DNA from: Hanamia caeni
GTDB lineage: Bacteria; Bacteroidota; Bacteroidia; Chitinophagales; Chitinophagaceae
Reading direction: 5' to 3'
Assembly (NCBI RefSeq): GCF_003721595.1
Contig: NZ_RJJR01000004.1
Coordinates: 296,809-360,808 of the forward strand
Length of the DNA: 64,000 bases
Program-made: the position numbers and the translations under genes
Part shown: one piece after another, positions 31,708 through 41,237 of the stretch
How positions within the stretch are numbered: position 1 is the first letter of the stretch
Layout: each line of letters starts with the position of its first letter
Notes under the pieces: generated by a model
What the model was told of the DNA's origin: nothing
Database searches by the model: none
What the model saw: only the letters and a program-made list of their open reading frames with translations

Positions 31708-33441
31708 ATGAAATATCTTTTATCCATCTTCTTTTTTGTGCTTGGCAATTCATTGATAGCCCAGGACGTCAGCTTCATGCTGCAAAAGCAGCCGCCGATG
31801 AGCAATGCTGCAAAAGCAGCCCAATGGCAAAGTATGAAAAGCCCTGTTGAGGCGAGTTTTGTGAGCAGCAATATTCGTTACAGCCAGGACCGCGTTCCCC
31901 AAATCATTCCGCAAAATAGTGATACATTAACGGCATGGAAAGGCGAGAAAACCCATGCTCAACTAGCCATCTGGAGTAAAAAAAGCATTTCTTCGGTAAG
32001 CATTGTTGTAAGTGATCTTACTTCCAAAAGCGGGCAGGTAATCCCCAAAAAAGATGTTACCATCGGTTATGTCGGTTATGTGATGACTGATGAATTTGGA
32101 GGAGGTTGCGGATATAGAAAGCCACAAGATTTTGATTCTTCCCTGGTGGCCGACCCTGTCAGCACGTCGGCACCATCTGTTGAGATGAAAAGCAATACAG
32201 TGCAGCCGGTATGGGTGAGTGTAGAGGTTCCGGCAAATACAGTAGCGGGAGTTTACAATGGAATTATTCAAATAAAAGCAGATAGGAGTTACAGCCTGAA
32301 ACTTACAGTTCATGTGTTGGACAAAACATTGCCGCCTCCGTCAGAATGGTCTTTTAGTCTCGATCTGTGGCAACATCCAGCCGCTATTGCGCGGGTGCAC
32401 AACGTAACCTTGTGGAGCAATGAACATTTTGCCTTGATGAAGAAATATTATATCATGCTCGCCAATGCAGGGCAAAAAAATATTACCGCCAGCATCGTTA
32501 ATGAGCCGTGGGGCCACCAGACGTACGATGATTTTCCAAGTCTCATAAAATGGACAAAAAAGAAAAACAGTACATGGCATTATGATTATAGTTTGTTTGA
32601 TAAATACATCTCTTTCGTGATGAGCTGCGGCATCGACAAGCGCATTAATTGTTACAGTATGGTGCCCTGGAAAATTGCTTTTCAATATTATGATGAAGCG
32701 ATTGGAATAGATACTGTGTTTAGCAGTGCTATTGGCACTCCTGCCTATAATGAATTTTGGAAAAGTATGCTTACGGATTTTACAAAACATCTAAAAGAGA
32801 AAGGATGGTTCAATATCACGGCTATTGCCATGGATGAACGGCCCTTACCGGCAATGCAGTCGGTTATTAAACTGCTCAAAGAAATAGATCCTGAATGGAA
32901 AATTGCGTTGGCAGGAAATTATCATCCTGAAATTGAAAATGATATTTATGATTATTGCATTGCTTCAAGATTAGAGTTTCCTGCCGATACGCTTGAACTG
33001 CGGAAGCGGCAAGGCAAACTGAGCACCTGGTACACGTGTTGCACGGAAAAATATCCAAATGGATTTACCTTTTCGCCACCGGCAGAAAGTGTCTGGATAG
33101 GCTGGTACACTGCCGCAAAGAATATGGATGGATACCTGCGCTGGGCTTACAATAGTTGGCCTGAAGACCCGTTGCACGATAGTCGTTTTACGGCGTGGCC
33201 CGCAGGCGATACGTACCAGGTATATCCCGGTCCTATGACCTCGATACGTTTTGAAAAGCTGATTGAAGGTATACAGGATTTTGAGAAAATACGTGTGCTT
33301 AAAGCCGTTTATACAAAACAAGGAAATCAAAAGAAATTAGCAGAGTTGGAAAAAGTGCTGAACAATTTTGAAATAAAAAATCTGCAAACGCACACAGCCG
33401 AAGCGATGGTTGTAGATGGAGAAAGGTTATTGAATGAATAA
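31708..33441 (+). CDS. GH123-like/DUF4091 glycoside hydrolase
   Basis: A 577-residue exported protein (signal to ~residue 19). An N-terminal beta-sandwich (~50-210; HAQLAIWSKKSISSVSIVVSDL, VWVSVEVPANTVAGVYNGIIQIKA) leads into a TIM barrel with WSFSLDLWQHP, KRINCYSMVPW, an AIAMDERPL motif (Asp376-Glu377) and YLRWAYNSWPEDPL ... FTAWPAGDTYQVYPGP. GH123 enzymes are beta-N-acetylgalactosaminidases using a neighbouring DE pair with help of the substrate acetamide, and the DE pair here fits. It heads a run of enzyme genes (GH, sulfatase, two GH20). Target is likely a terminal beta-GalNAc. Confidence 0.83.
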   Translation: MKYLLSIFFFVLGNSLIAQDVSFMLQKQPPMSNAAKAAQWQSMKSPVEASFVSSNIRYSQDRVPQIIPQNSDTLTAWKGEKTHAQLAIWSKKSISSVSIVVSDLTSKSGQVIPKKDVTIGYVGYVMTDEFGGGCGYRKPQDFDSSLVADPVSTSAPSVEMKSNTVQPVWVSVEVPANTVAGVYNGIIQIKADRSYSLKLTVHVLDKTLPPPSEWSFSLDLWQHPAAIARVHNVTLWSNEHFALMKKYYIMLANAGQKNITASIVNEPWGHQTYDDFPSLIKWTKKKNSTWHYDYSLFDKYISFVMSCGIDKRINCYSMVPWKIAFQYYDEAIGIDTVFSSAIGTPAYNEFWKSMLTDFTKHLKEKGWFNITAIAMDERPLPAMQSVIKLLKEIDPEWKIALAGNYHPEIENDIYDYCIASRLEFPADTLELRKRQGKLSTWYTCCTEKYPNGFTFSPPAESVWIGWYTAAKNMDGYLRWAYNSWPEDPLHDSRFTAWPAGDTYQVYPGPMTSIRFEKLIEGIQDFEKIRVLKAVYTKQGNQKKLAELEKVLNNFEIKNLQTHTAEAMVVDGERLLNE

Positions 33442-33463
33442 GGAAATGTGATAAAGTAAAATG

Positions 33464-33496
33464 AAACGGTTGCCTATTTACTGCTGCAAGGCAACC
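33464..33496. promoter_or_regulatory. Inverted repeat with LacI-site core between GH123-like and sulfatase genes
   Basis: GGTTGCC (33468-33474) and GGCAACC (33490-33496) form a 7-bp stem around a 15-nt loop, 38 bp before the sulfatase ATG. The left arm overlaps AAACGGTTG (33464-33472), the core shared by operator sites 1 and 2. It may be an intra-operon operator or an mRNA stem. Confidence 0.35.
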
Positions 33497-33534
33497 AAGT
33501 TTGGATTAATTGATGAAGTTTTAAAACAGAAAAT

Positions 33535-35103
33535 ATGGTGAATAAAAATTACAGGATTCTTTTCTTTCTGATGCTCTTTTTTGTATGGGTATGTTCATCC
33601 TGCAACAGTGATAAAAAGCAGGCAGATACCCGCCCCAATATCATCTTCATCATGAGCGATGACCACGGCTACCAGGCCATCAGCGCTTATGGCGATAGTT
33701 TAAATCATACGCCCAATATTGATGCTTTGGCAAAAGATGGGATGTTATTTAACCGCGCTTTTGTCAATAATTCTCTTTGTGCACCAAGCAGGGCTGCTAT
33801 CCTCACGGGTAAATACAGCAACATGAATGGCATCAAAGGAAATGGTGATGAAGTGTTTGATGGTTCTCAGGAAACGTTTCCCAAATTACTTCACCAGGCC
33901 GGATACCAAACTGCAATGATTGGCAAATGGCATCTTGTTTCCAATCCGACAGGCTTTGATTTCTGGAATATACTTCCCGGCCAGGGCGATTATTACAATC
34001 CTGATTTTATAGATTCTACAGGTACGAAAAGAGTAGAAGGATATGTGACGGATTTGACCACTGATAAGGCGATAAATTGGTTAAATAATAGAGATACTAC
34101 CAAACCATTTTGCGTTTTGGTATGGAACAAAGCGCCACATCGTGATTGGATGTCCGCATTAAAATATTTGCATGAATTTGACAGTGCAAAGATTCCCGTT
34201 CCTGCTACTTTTTTTGACGATTATGCTACACGCACCCGTGCAGTAAAAGAACAAAAAATGGAGATTTCTAAATGGCTTGCTCCCAATTATGATTTGAAAG
34301 AAAACCTGGGAATTACCAAAGCAACAGAAAGGCTGGATTCCAACTGGATGGCCATATTCAACCGCTTAAATCCTGGTGAAAAGCAAGCATTCATTGAGGC
34401 TTATACTGCAAAAAATGAAGCCTTCAAAAAAGCGAATCTAAAAGGAAAGGATTTAGCGATATGGAAATACGAAAGATATATCAAAGATTATCTCAGAACG
34501 ATTCAATCTGTTGACGATAATGTAGGCCGCCTGATGGATTATTTAAAAGAAAAAGGCCTTGATAAAAATACGATTGTGATTTACACCTCCGACCAGGGAT
34601 TTTACCTGGGTGAACATGGATGGTTTGATAAACGGTTTATGTATGAGCAATCTTTTCGTACACCACTTATCGCAAAATGGCCACAGTTTATAAAAGCCGG
34701 AAGTGTGAACAATGATATGGTAATGAATCTTGATATTGCAGAAACCTTACTGGATGCTGCCCATGTAAAAGTTCCTGCTGAAATGCAGGGAAGAAGCATG
34801 TTGGACGTTTGGAAAGGTAAAACACCCGATGACTGGCGCAAATATGTGTACTATCATTATTACGAATCAGGAGGGGAACATAACGTGGCTAAACATATCG
34901 GTGTGCGCTCCGACCGGTATAAATTGATTTATTATTATGAAAATAAAGATTGGGAATTGTATGATTTGAAGAATGACCCACACGAACTCAACAACGTGTA
35001 TAATAATCCATCTTATCAGAAAATACAGGATTCATTAAAAGATGAATTGCAAATTCAAATGAAAAAGTTTAAAGATAGTATTCCAAACAAGGACTTCAAT
35101 TGA
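33535..35103 (+). CDS. Sulfatase, S1 family, cysteine type (GlcNAc-6-sulfatase-like)
   Basis: A 522-residue alkaline-phosphatase-fold sulfatase. NIIFIMSDDHG provides the metal-binding aspartates; the maturation motif is Cys82-Ala-Pro-Ser-Arg in NSLCAPSRAAILTG, whose cysteine must be converted to formylglycine. GKWHL near 130, NKAPHRDW and YTSDQGFYLGEHGWFDKR complete the active site. The last pattern and length resemble glucosamine-6-sulfatase branches of family S1. The N-terminus ends in a likely lipobox (Cys23). It is accompanied by a formylglycine-generating enzyme encoded 8 kb downstream. Exact sulfate position is an inference. Confidence 0.9.
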   Translation: MVNKNYRILFFLMLFFVWVCSSCNSDKKQADTRPNIIFIMSDDHGYQAISAYGDSLNHTPNIDALAKDGMLFNRAFVNNSLCAPSRAAILTGKYSNMNGIKGNGDEVFDGSQETFPKLLHQAGYQTAMIGKWHLVSNPTGFDFWNILPGQGDYYNPDFIDSTGTKRVEGYVTDLTTDKAINWLNNRDTTKPFCVLVWNKAPHRDWMSALKYLHEFDSAKIPVPATFFDDYATRTRAVKEQKMEISKWLAPNYDLKENLGITKATERLDSNWMAIFNRLNPGEKQAFIEAYTAKNEAFKKANLKGKDLAIWKYERYIKDYLRTIQSVDDNVGRLMDYLKEKGLDKNTIVIYTSDQGFYLGEHGWFDKRFMYEQSFRTPLIAKWPQFIKAGSVNNDMVMNLDIAETLLDAAHVKVPAEMQGRSMLDVWKGKTPDDWRKYVYYHYYESGGEHNVAKHIGVRSDRYKLIYYYENKDWELYDLKNDPHELNNVYNNPSYQKIQDSLKDELQIQMKKFKDSIPNKDFN

Positions 35104-35143
35104 GAATCTGGAAAATGTCAGATGTGTATTGGAATTATCATTA

Positions 35144-35157
35144 TACTTTACAAAGTA
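35144..35157. promoter_or_regulatory. Palindrome upstream of the first GH20 gene
   Basis: TACTTT-AC-AAAGTA is a perfect 6-bp-arm inverted repeat in the 213-bp gap before the GH20 gene. It may be a regulator site; no protein can be assigned. Confidence 0.25.
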
Positions 35158-35316
35158 CAAAATCGTGAATAATTTAAAACTTCAGGATGGAAAGAACCGT
35201 AAATGATTCTTAAAAATTCACTGTTTTAACCCTTGCGAATTATACATTATATTACGTCAATGCGATAATATATTGGTCAATAGAATTCCTTGTCCAATCA
35301 CAATTAAAAAACGGAA

Positions 35317-37638
35317 ATGAGAAATTATTCTATGTTTAAATTAAAATCTGGTTTAGCGGCCGCTTTCATTTTTTTTATTTGCCAACTTTCTGTTGCGGGG
35401 CAAACAAAGGTGGCATCAGAGCGTTATCCTATCATTCCTTATCCGCAACATTTGGTTCCCGCAAACGGAGATTTTGTCATCAGGAAAAACACGTCAATCG
35501 TTATTCAAAACCAGGGTTTCCGGAAAGATGCAATTGCATTGAAACAGATAATAAAGGAAAATGCAGGCTTCATATTGAGAGAATCCAACACTGCTAATGG
35601 CAATGACATCATTTTAAAACAAGATGATTCTATTAAATCATCTGAAGGATACCATCTATTGGTTACGCCGTCGAAAGTGATACTTTCTGCAAGAACGCCG
35701 GCAGGATTATTTTGGGGAATAGAAACCATCAGACAGCTTTTGCCTGTTTCTGATTCAATAATCAAAGAATTAAAAATTCCTGCTGTAGAAATAAAAGACC
35801 AGCCTGCATTTGCCTGGCGGGGAATGCACCTGGATGTATCCAGACATTTCTTTTCGGTTGCTTACCTCAAGAAATTTATTGACCGTATGGCTTTATACAA
35901 GCTCAATAAGTTTCATCTTCATCTAACAGATGACCAGGGATGGCGAATTCAAATAAAAAAATATCCGCAACTCACCGAAAAAGGCGCGTGGCGTACATTC
36001 GACAGCAATGATTCGGCCTGCATGAAACTGGCAAAAGAAAACCCCGATTTTGATATTGATTCATCTCATATCATTCACAGAGATGGACAAACCTTGTATG
36101 GAGGTTTTTATACGCAGGAACAAATGCGTGATGTAATAAAATATGCAGCAGCCAGGAATATAGAAATTATTCCCGAACTGGATATGCCGGGGCATATGAT
36201 GGCGGCAATCAAAATCTTTCCGTGGCTGAGTTGTACAGGCAAGCCAGGACAAGGTAAAATTTTTTCAGTGCCCTTGTGTCCTTGCAAAGAAACGACTTAC
36301 CAATTTGCTGAAAATGTTTATAAAGAAATTTTTGCGCTTTTCCCTTCAAAGTATGTTCATATCGGTGGTGATGAAGTAGATAAAACGAGCTGGGAAAATT
36401 CTGCTGATTGCAAAGTGGTGATGCAAAAAGAGGGTGTAAAAAATGTAAATGAATTACAGAGCTATTTTAATAAGCGCATGGAAAATTTTTTCAGGAAAAA
36501 TGGGAAACGAATGATTGCATGGGACGACGTGTTGGAAGGTGGAATCGATTCCAACATTATCATTATGTATTGGCGTGGCTGGGTGCCAAAAGCGCCGGTA
36601 GAAGCGGCAAACAATGGTAATAAAGTAATTATGGCGCCGGGCAATCCATTATATTTCGACCAGTTTCCGGATAAAAGCTCGTTGTATAATGTGTATCATT
36701 TCAATCCCATTCCGAAAGGACTAACAGGAGCTGCCGTCCACAATATTATCGGCATTCAGGCTTGTTTATGGACAGAACGTGTTCCTTCGGAAAAGAGAGC
36801 TGATTACATGACGATGCCGCGTATGACAGCAATGGCAGAAGTAGCGTGGACAGATTCTTCACGAAATTATACATCATTTCTTGAACGCCTGAAAGGGCAT
36901 TATTGCCGGTGGGACAAAATGCATATTCATTATCGACTGCCAGACCTTACGGGATTTACCGATAATAATGTTTTTATTGACAGCGCTGTATTGAACGTCG
37001 AAAAGCCTTTACCCAATCTGACAATACATTATACTACTGATGGTGAATTACCCAACCTTCAATCGCCTGTATTGCCGGATTCTTTTACAGTTTATCATTC
37101 TCAAACCATTAAGCTTGCAGCCTACACTGATGAGGGAAACAGAGGTGATATTTATACCTTGAAATATGAAAAGGAAAGTTATGCACCTTCAGTAACGCTG
37201 ACAGGAACACTGGAGAATGGGTTAAAATGTGTTTATTATAAAGGAAGTTTCGACAGTACAAAAAATATGTCATCAGTTCCGCCATCACAAACATTTTATG
37301 TAAAAGATATTGAGGTTCCGAGTAGTGTAAAGGCGCCGTCATTTGGATTGCAATATCGTGGTTATATCAATGTGCCCGAAAAAGATATTTACAGTTTTTA
37401 TCTTACCTCCGACGATGGCAGCGCTTTATATATTGATGATAAAAAAGTGGTCGACAATGATGGACTGCATAGTGCTATCGAACGCAGTGGAGAAGTGGCT
37501 CTGGAAAAAGGCTTGCATAAATTCTCACTTGATTTTATCGAGGGTGGTGGTGGATATACATTGCGATTGTTGTATGCATTGAAGAACGCCCAGCCGCAGA
37601 ACATTCCATCAGAAATGTTTAAGGTGGAGAAGCAATAA
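35317..37638 (+). CDS. GH20 beta-N-acetylhexosaminidase with PA14 domain
   Basis: A 773-residue exported enzyme that removes terminal beta-GlcNAc or beta-GalNAc. After the signal peptide comes the GH20b domain (~35-155), then the catalytic barrel: FAWRGMHLDVSRHFF, HLHLTDDQGWRIQIKKYP, and YVHIGGDEVDK with the catalytic pair Asp352-Glu353. A chitobiase C-terminal-like segment (~565-615, LTIHYTTDGELPNLQSP) follows, and a PA14 domain (~630-770, GYINVPEKDIYSFYLTSDDGSALYIDD) ends the protein; PA14 is a carbohydrate-binding fold. It is one of two intact GH20 genes in tandem, 50 bp apart, both in the sulfatase cluster. Confidence 0.94.
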   Translation: MRNYSMFKLKSGLAAAFIFFICQLSVAGQTKVASERYPIIPYPQHLVPANGDFVIRKNTSIVIQNQGFRKDAIALKQIIKENAGFILRESNTANGNDIILKQDDSIKSSEGYHLLVTPSKVILSARTPAGLFWGIETIRQLLPVSDSIIKELKIPAVEIKDQPAFAWRGMHLDVSRHFFSVAYLKKFIDRMALYKLNKFHLHLTDDQGWRIQIKKYPQLTEKGAWRTFDSNDSACMKLAKENPDFDIDSSHIIHRDGQTLYGGFYTQEQMRDVIKYAAARNIEIIPELDMPGHMMAAIKIFPWLSCTGKPGQGKIFSVPLCPCKETTYQFAENVYKEIFALFPSKYVHIGGDEVDKTSWENSADCKVVMQKEGVKNVNELQSYFNKRMENFFRKNGKRMIAWDDVLEGGIDSNIIIMYWRGWVPKAPVEAANNGNKVIMAPGNPLYFDQFPDKSSLYNVYHFNPIPKGLTGAAVHNIIGIQACLWTERVPSEKRADYMTMPRMTAMAEVAWTDSSRNYTSFLERLKGHYCRWDKMHIHYRLPDLTGFTDNNVFIDSAVLNVEKPLPNLTIHYTTDGELPNLQSPVLPDSFTVYHSQTIKLAAYTDEGNRGDIYTLKYEKESYAPSVTLTGTLENGLKCVYYKGSFDSTKNMSSVPPSQTFYVKDIEVPSSVKAPSFGLQYRGYINVPEKDIYSFYLTSDDGSALYIDDKKVVDNDGLHSAIERSGEVALEKGLHKFSLDFIEGGGGYTLRLLYALKNAQPQNIPSEMFKVEKQ

Positions 37639-37688
37639 ATCATTTCATTTTACTATTACTATTAACCCTTAAACATAAATACCTGAAT

Positions 37689-39575
37689 ATGCAAAAAATA
37701 GTTTTCGTGTTTTTAATCAGCCAGTTTTTTTACAAACCGTGTTTGGCTCAAAGTCAGGATAATTTGTCTGAAGTTTCTGTTATCCCGCAACCTGTTTCGC
37801 TGGAATTGCATACGGGTTATTTTTTATTGAACGCACAGACCACAGTTATTTCCGCTGATAAAGGAGCAGCCGCTGTAGCAGTATTTCTTTCCGAATTAAT
37901 TCATGAAAATTATGGTTTTTCGCTGAAAAATGCTGGAGGAAACAACATTTCTTCCAAATCTTTTTTTTCGCTGGCAATTAATAAAAACACTAATAAATCC
38001 ATTGGTGACGAAGGTTATAGTTTGAAAATTACTGCTGAAAAAGTAAAGCTTTCAGCCAATACACCGAAAGGCCTTTTTTATGGAGTTCAAACTATGATGC
38101 AACTTCTTCCACCCGGTAACGGTAATGCACAAACGAAAAATATTTCTTTAAAAATTCCGTGCGTTGCAATCACGGATTATCCACGCTTTGGTTATCGCGG
38201 CATGATGCTGGATGTGAGCCGTCATTTTTTTTCAAAAGAATTTATCAAGAAATACATCGATGAAATGGCGAAATATAAATTCAATGTATTTCACTGGCAC
38301 CTTACCGATGACCAGGGCTGGAGAATAGAAATAAAAGGATTGCCAAAGCTTACAGAAGTAGGAGCCTGGCGCGTGCCGCGAACAGGCAAATGGGGAACAT
38401 TTACGTTTGCCCAGCCCGGCGAAGAAGCTACCGATGGCGGCTATTATACGCAGGACGATATCCGTGAAATTATAAAATATGCTAAAAACCGGTTTATAGA
38501 TATACTTCCTGAAATTGACGTACCAGCTCATAGCCTGGCGCTTATTGCAGCCTATCCAAATCTCTCCTGCACGAAGAAACAATATGCAGTATCGCCGCAG
38601 TATGCACCGGATAGCCTCGATGATGTACTTTGCGTAGCCAATGATTCTACCTGGTTCATTTTGGATAAAATATTTACGCAGGTGGCTCAATTGTTTCCTT
38701 ATGAATATATCCATACCGGCGGCGATGAAGCCAACCGTAAATTTTGGACAAAAGATCCAAAAGATGTGGTTTTGATGCAAAAAGAAGGAATTAAAACGCC
38801 TGCAGAATTGCAGAGTTATTTTGAAAAGAAACTGGAAAAACTAATTATTTCAAAAGGAAAGAAAATGATTGGATGGGATGAAATTGTAGAAGGCGGCCTG
38901 GCGCCTGAAGCCACGGTAATGAGTTGGCGTGGAATGAAGGGTGGTATTGAAGCTGCAAAAATGGGACATCATGTGATTATGACCCCAATAATGGAAACTT
39001 ATTTAAGCCGCAAACAAGGCGACCCATCTGTAGAACCTTTTGGTCCGGGAATATTAAGATTAAGCACCTGTTATCAGTTTGAACCCGTGCCCGATGGAGT
39101 TGATTCTACATTTATCATAGGCGGCCAGGCAAGCACCTGGACAGAAAAGATTCCAAATTACCGTCACCTGGAATACATGACATGGCCACGGGCAATGGCG
39201 ATTGCAGAAGTGTTGTGGTCTCCCAAAACAAGCCGCAACTGGAATGATTTTACCCGTCGTGTAGAGCGGCATTTTAAATACCTTGATGCCGATTCTGTAA
39301 AATATTCAAGAAGCATGTACGACCCGATTATTACTGCAGTAAAGGTTAACGATGATTCAATGAAAATCAAAATCACAACCGAAATGCCGGGCCTTACTTT
39401 GTATTATACTTTTGATGGCACTGATCCTGATAACTTTTATCCGCAATATTCAGGCACTCCGCTGGATCCTCCTAAAGGAGCTTCGGAAATAAGAGTAGTT
39501 GCATATAGAAACGGACGCGCAATCAGCAGGCAAATCAATCATTTGCTGGGAGATTTGAAAAAAACATTGCAATGA
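37689..39575 (+). CDS. GH20 beta-N-acetylhexosaminidase
   Basis: A 628-residue exported enzyme. Domain order: signal peptide (to CLAQS), GH20b (~30-150), and barrel with FGYRGMMLDVSRHFFSKEFI, HWHLTDDQGWRIEIKGLPKL and YIHTGGDEANRKFW, with Asp346-Glu347 as the catalytic pair. The C-terminal segment MPGLTLYYTFDGTDPDNFYP is a chitobiase C-terminal-like domain; no PA14 is present. It differs clearly from the preceding GH20, suggesting different linkages or sulfated ends. Its stop overlaps the next sulfatase start (ATGA), so both are translated together. A decayed copy of its 3' end lies at 42866-43075. Confidence 0.94.
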   Translation: MQKIVFVFLISQFFYKPCLAQSQDNLSEVSVIPQPVSLELHTGYFLLNAQTTVISADKGAAAVAVFLSELIHENYGFSLKNAGGNNISSKSFFSLAINKNTNKSIGDEGYSLKITAEKVKLSANTPKGLFYGVQTMMQLLPPGNGNAQTKNISLKIPCVAITDYPRFGYRGMMLDVSRHFFSKEFIKKYIDEMAKYKFNVFHWHLTDDQGWRIEIKGLPKLTEVGAWRVPRTGKWGTFTFAQPGEEATDGGYYTQDDIREIIKYAKNRFIDILPEIDVPAHSLALIAAYPNLSCTKKQYAVSPQYAPDSLDDVLCVANDSTWFILDKIFTQVAQLFPYEYIHTGGDEANRKFWTKDPKDVVLMQKEGIKTPAELQSYFEKKLEKLIISKGKKMIGWDEIVEGGLAPEATVMSWRGMKGGIEAAKMGHHVIMTPIMETYLSRKQGDPSVEPFGPGILRLSTCYQFEPVPDGVDSTFIIGGQASTWTEKIPNYRHLEYMTWPRAMAIAEVLWSPKTSRNWNDFTRRVERHFKYLDADSVKYSRSMYDPIITAVKVNDDSMKIKITTEMPGLTLYYTFDGTDPDNFYPQYSGTPLDPPKGASEIRVVAYRNGRAISRQINHLLGDLKKTLQ

Positions 39576-41170
39576 GGAAGATGATCTTTGAAATAAGAGA
39601 AGGGCGTACAGTAAACAAAGTTTTATTAATGATTGTTATTCTGATGTCAACTTCAATAAATGTATCATTGGCTCAGCTAAAAACCTCAAAGCATCCTAAC
39701 ATCATTTTCTTTCTCGTGGATGATATGGGATGGCAGGACACGTCAGTCCCTTTCTGGGACAGCGTTACCACGCAAAACAAAAAGTTTCAAACGCCAAATA
39801 TGTTGCGCTTTGCTGCCACCGCTCAAAAATTTACAAACGCTTATGCAAATTCTATTTGCACTCCTTCGCGAGTGAGCCTTATGACTGGTATGGATGCAGG
39901 ACGCCATCGGGTTACAAACTGGACAGCTTTTAAAAATCAAGCCGTGGATGCCAGGGACAGTGTACTTCAAATACCTGACTGGAATGTAAATGGACTTTCC
40001 CCGTACCAGGAAGATCCGAAAAGCGTATATGCCACACCGTTACCTCAGCTTTTAAAAGATAACGGGTATTATACCATACAATGTGGCAAAGCTCATTTTG
40101 GCGCTTATGAAACGCCGGGTGCAAATCCTTTGAACCTTGGATTTGTAAAAAATATTGGCGGCAGTGCTGCCGGAAATCCTGCTTCCTATCTTGCTGAAGA
40201 TGATTTTGGCTATGACCCAAAACATTTTAAACTGCAAGCCGATATTCCTAACATGCAGCAATACTGGCAAACGCCTACTTTCCTCACAGAAGACCTTACA
40301 GTCGAAGCCAAAAAAGCAATGGATACGGCGCGCATACAGCACAAGCCTTTCTTCCTGTACATGGCGCATTATGCAGTGCATCTGCCTTACAACGCAGACA
40401 AAAGATTTATCCAAAAATATCTTGACGAAGGCTATACAAAACCTGAAGCAGCTTATTGCGCTCTGCTTGAAGGAATGGATAAAAGTTTGGGCGAACTGCT
40501 GGATTATTTAAAAGAACATCATCTGGAAAAAAATACTATCGTGATATTTATGTCGGACAATGGAGGATATTCCCATCGGCCCCGTGAAGGCAAAGACAAT
40601 ACACAAAATTATCCATTGCGTGGCGGCAAAGGCTCTTTATATGAGGGCGGCGTTCGTGAACCCATGATGGTGCGATGGCCGGGCGTTACCAGGCCAGCAA
40701 CTGTGAGCAACCAATATGTTATTATCCAGGATTTTTTTCCCACGTTATTAAAAATGGCAGAAATCAAAAATTATAAAACTGTTCAGCATGTGGATGGCCA
40801 ATCCATCATTCCTTATTTAAAAAATCCTGCATTAAAAGATGACGAACGGGAGCTTGTCTGGAATTTTCCCAATGACTGGGCGGGTGGTGATTTAGGTGAA
40901 GACAATTCATGGCTTTGCTCTATTCGCAAAGGCGATTGGAAGTTGATCTATTTTGAAAAATATAGCAGGCTCGAGCTTTATAACCTGGCGAAAGATATCC
41001 GCGAATGGAACAATGTAGCTGATAAATTTCCGGAAAAAACACAAGAGCTGGCTCAATTATTAACTGAAAAATTAAAAAATGAACATGCCCAAATGCCTAC
41101 TTTTAGAGCAACCGGAAAGCTGGTACCTTTCCCGGATGAAATATTTTATTCAAACAAAAATTCACAGTAA
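39572..41170 (+). CDS. Sulfatase, S1 family, cysteine type
   Basis: A 532-residue exported sulfatase. KHPNIIFFLVDDMGWQDTSVPF gives the metal site; the maturation motif is Cys96-Thr-Pro-Ser-Arg in NSICTPSRVSLMTG; QCGKAHFG and FMSDNGGYS follow. The start ATG overlaps the stop of the GH20 gene, and the N-terminal ~35 residues form a signal peptide (VSLAQ). The VDDMGWQD opening and internal FRATGK/PDEIFYSN end resemble sulfatases acting on galactose or GalNAc sulfates, but the subfamily call is tentative. Its coupling to a GH20 supports alternate removal of a sulfate and an amino sugar. Confidence 0.9.
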   Translation: MRKMIFEIREGRTVNKVLLMIVILMSTSINVSLAQLKTSKHPNIIFFLVDDMGWQDTSVPFWDSVTTQNKKFQTPNMLRFAATAQKFTNAYANSICTPSRVSLMTGMDAGRHRVTNWTAFKNQAVDARDSVLQIPDWNVNGLSPYQEDPKSVYATPLPQLLKDNGYYTIQCGKAHFGAYETPGANPLNLGFVKNIGGSAAGNPASYLAEDDFGYDPKHFKLQADIPNMQQYWQTPTFLTEDLTVEAKKAMDTARIQHKPFFLYMAHYAVHLPYNADKRFIQKYLDEGYTKPEAAYCALLEGMDKSLGELLDYLKEHHLEKNTIVIFMSDNGGYSHRPREGKDNTQNYPLRGGKGSLYEGGVREPMMVRWPGVTRPATVSNQYVIIQDFFPTLLKMAEIKNYKTVQHVDGQSIIPYLKNPALKDDERELVWNFPNDWAGGDLGEDNSWLCSIRKGDWKLIYFEKYSRLELYNLAKDIREWNNVADKFPEKTQELAQLLTEKLKNEHAQMPTFRATGKLVPFPDEIFYSNKNSQ

Positions 41171-41237
41171 AGGCACAATTCATGGCAATTCATATTTTCC
41201 GGCTTTTGATGCATCTATTAATTTGTGTAAAAAAGCG

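Noticed and set aside
38232..38780. 182-codon minus-strand frame inside the second GH20 gene
   Set aside because: Antisense to a well-supported enzyme with catalytic motifs; composition is not protein-like.
41079..41237. Upstream start for the third sulfatase
   Set aside because: It overlaps the previous sulfatase and would put a non-signal extension before a clear signal peptide at 41238.
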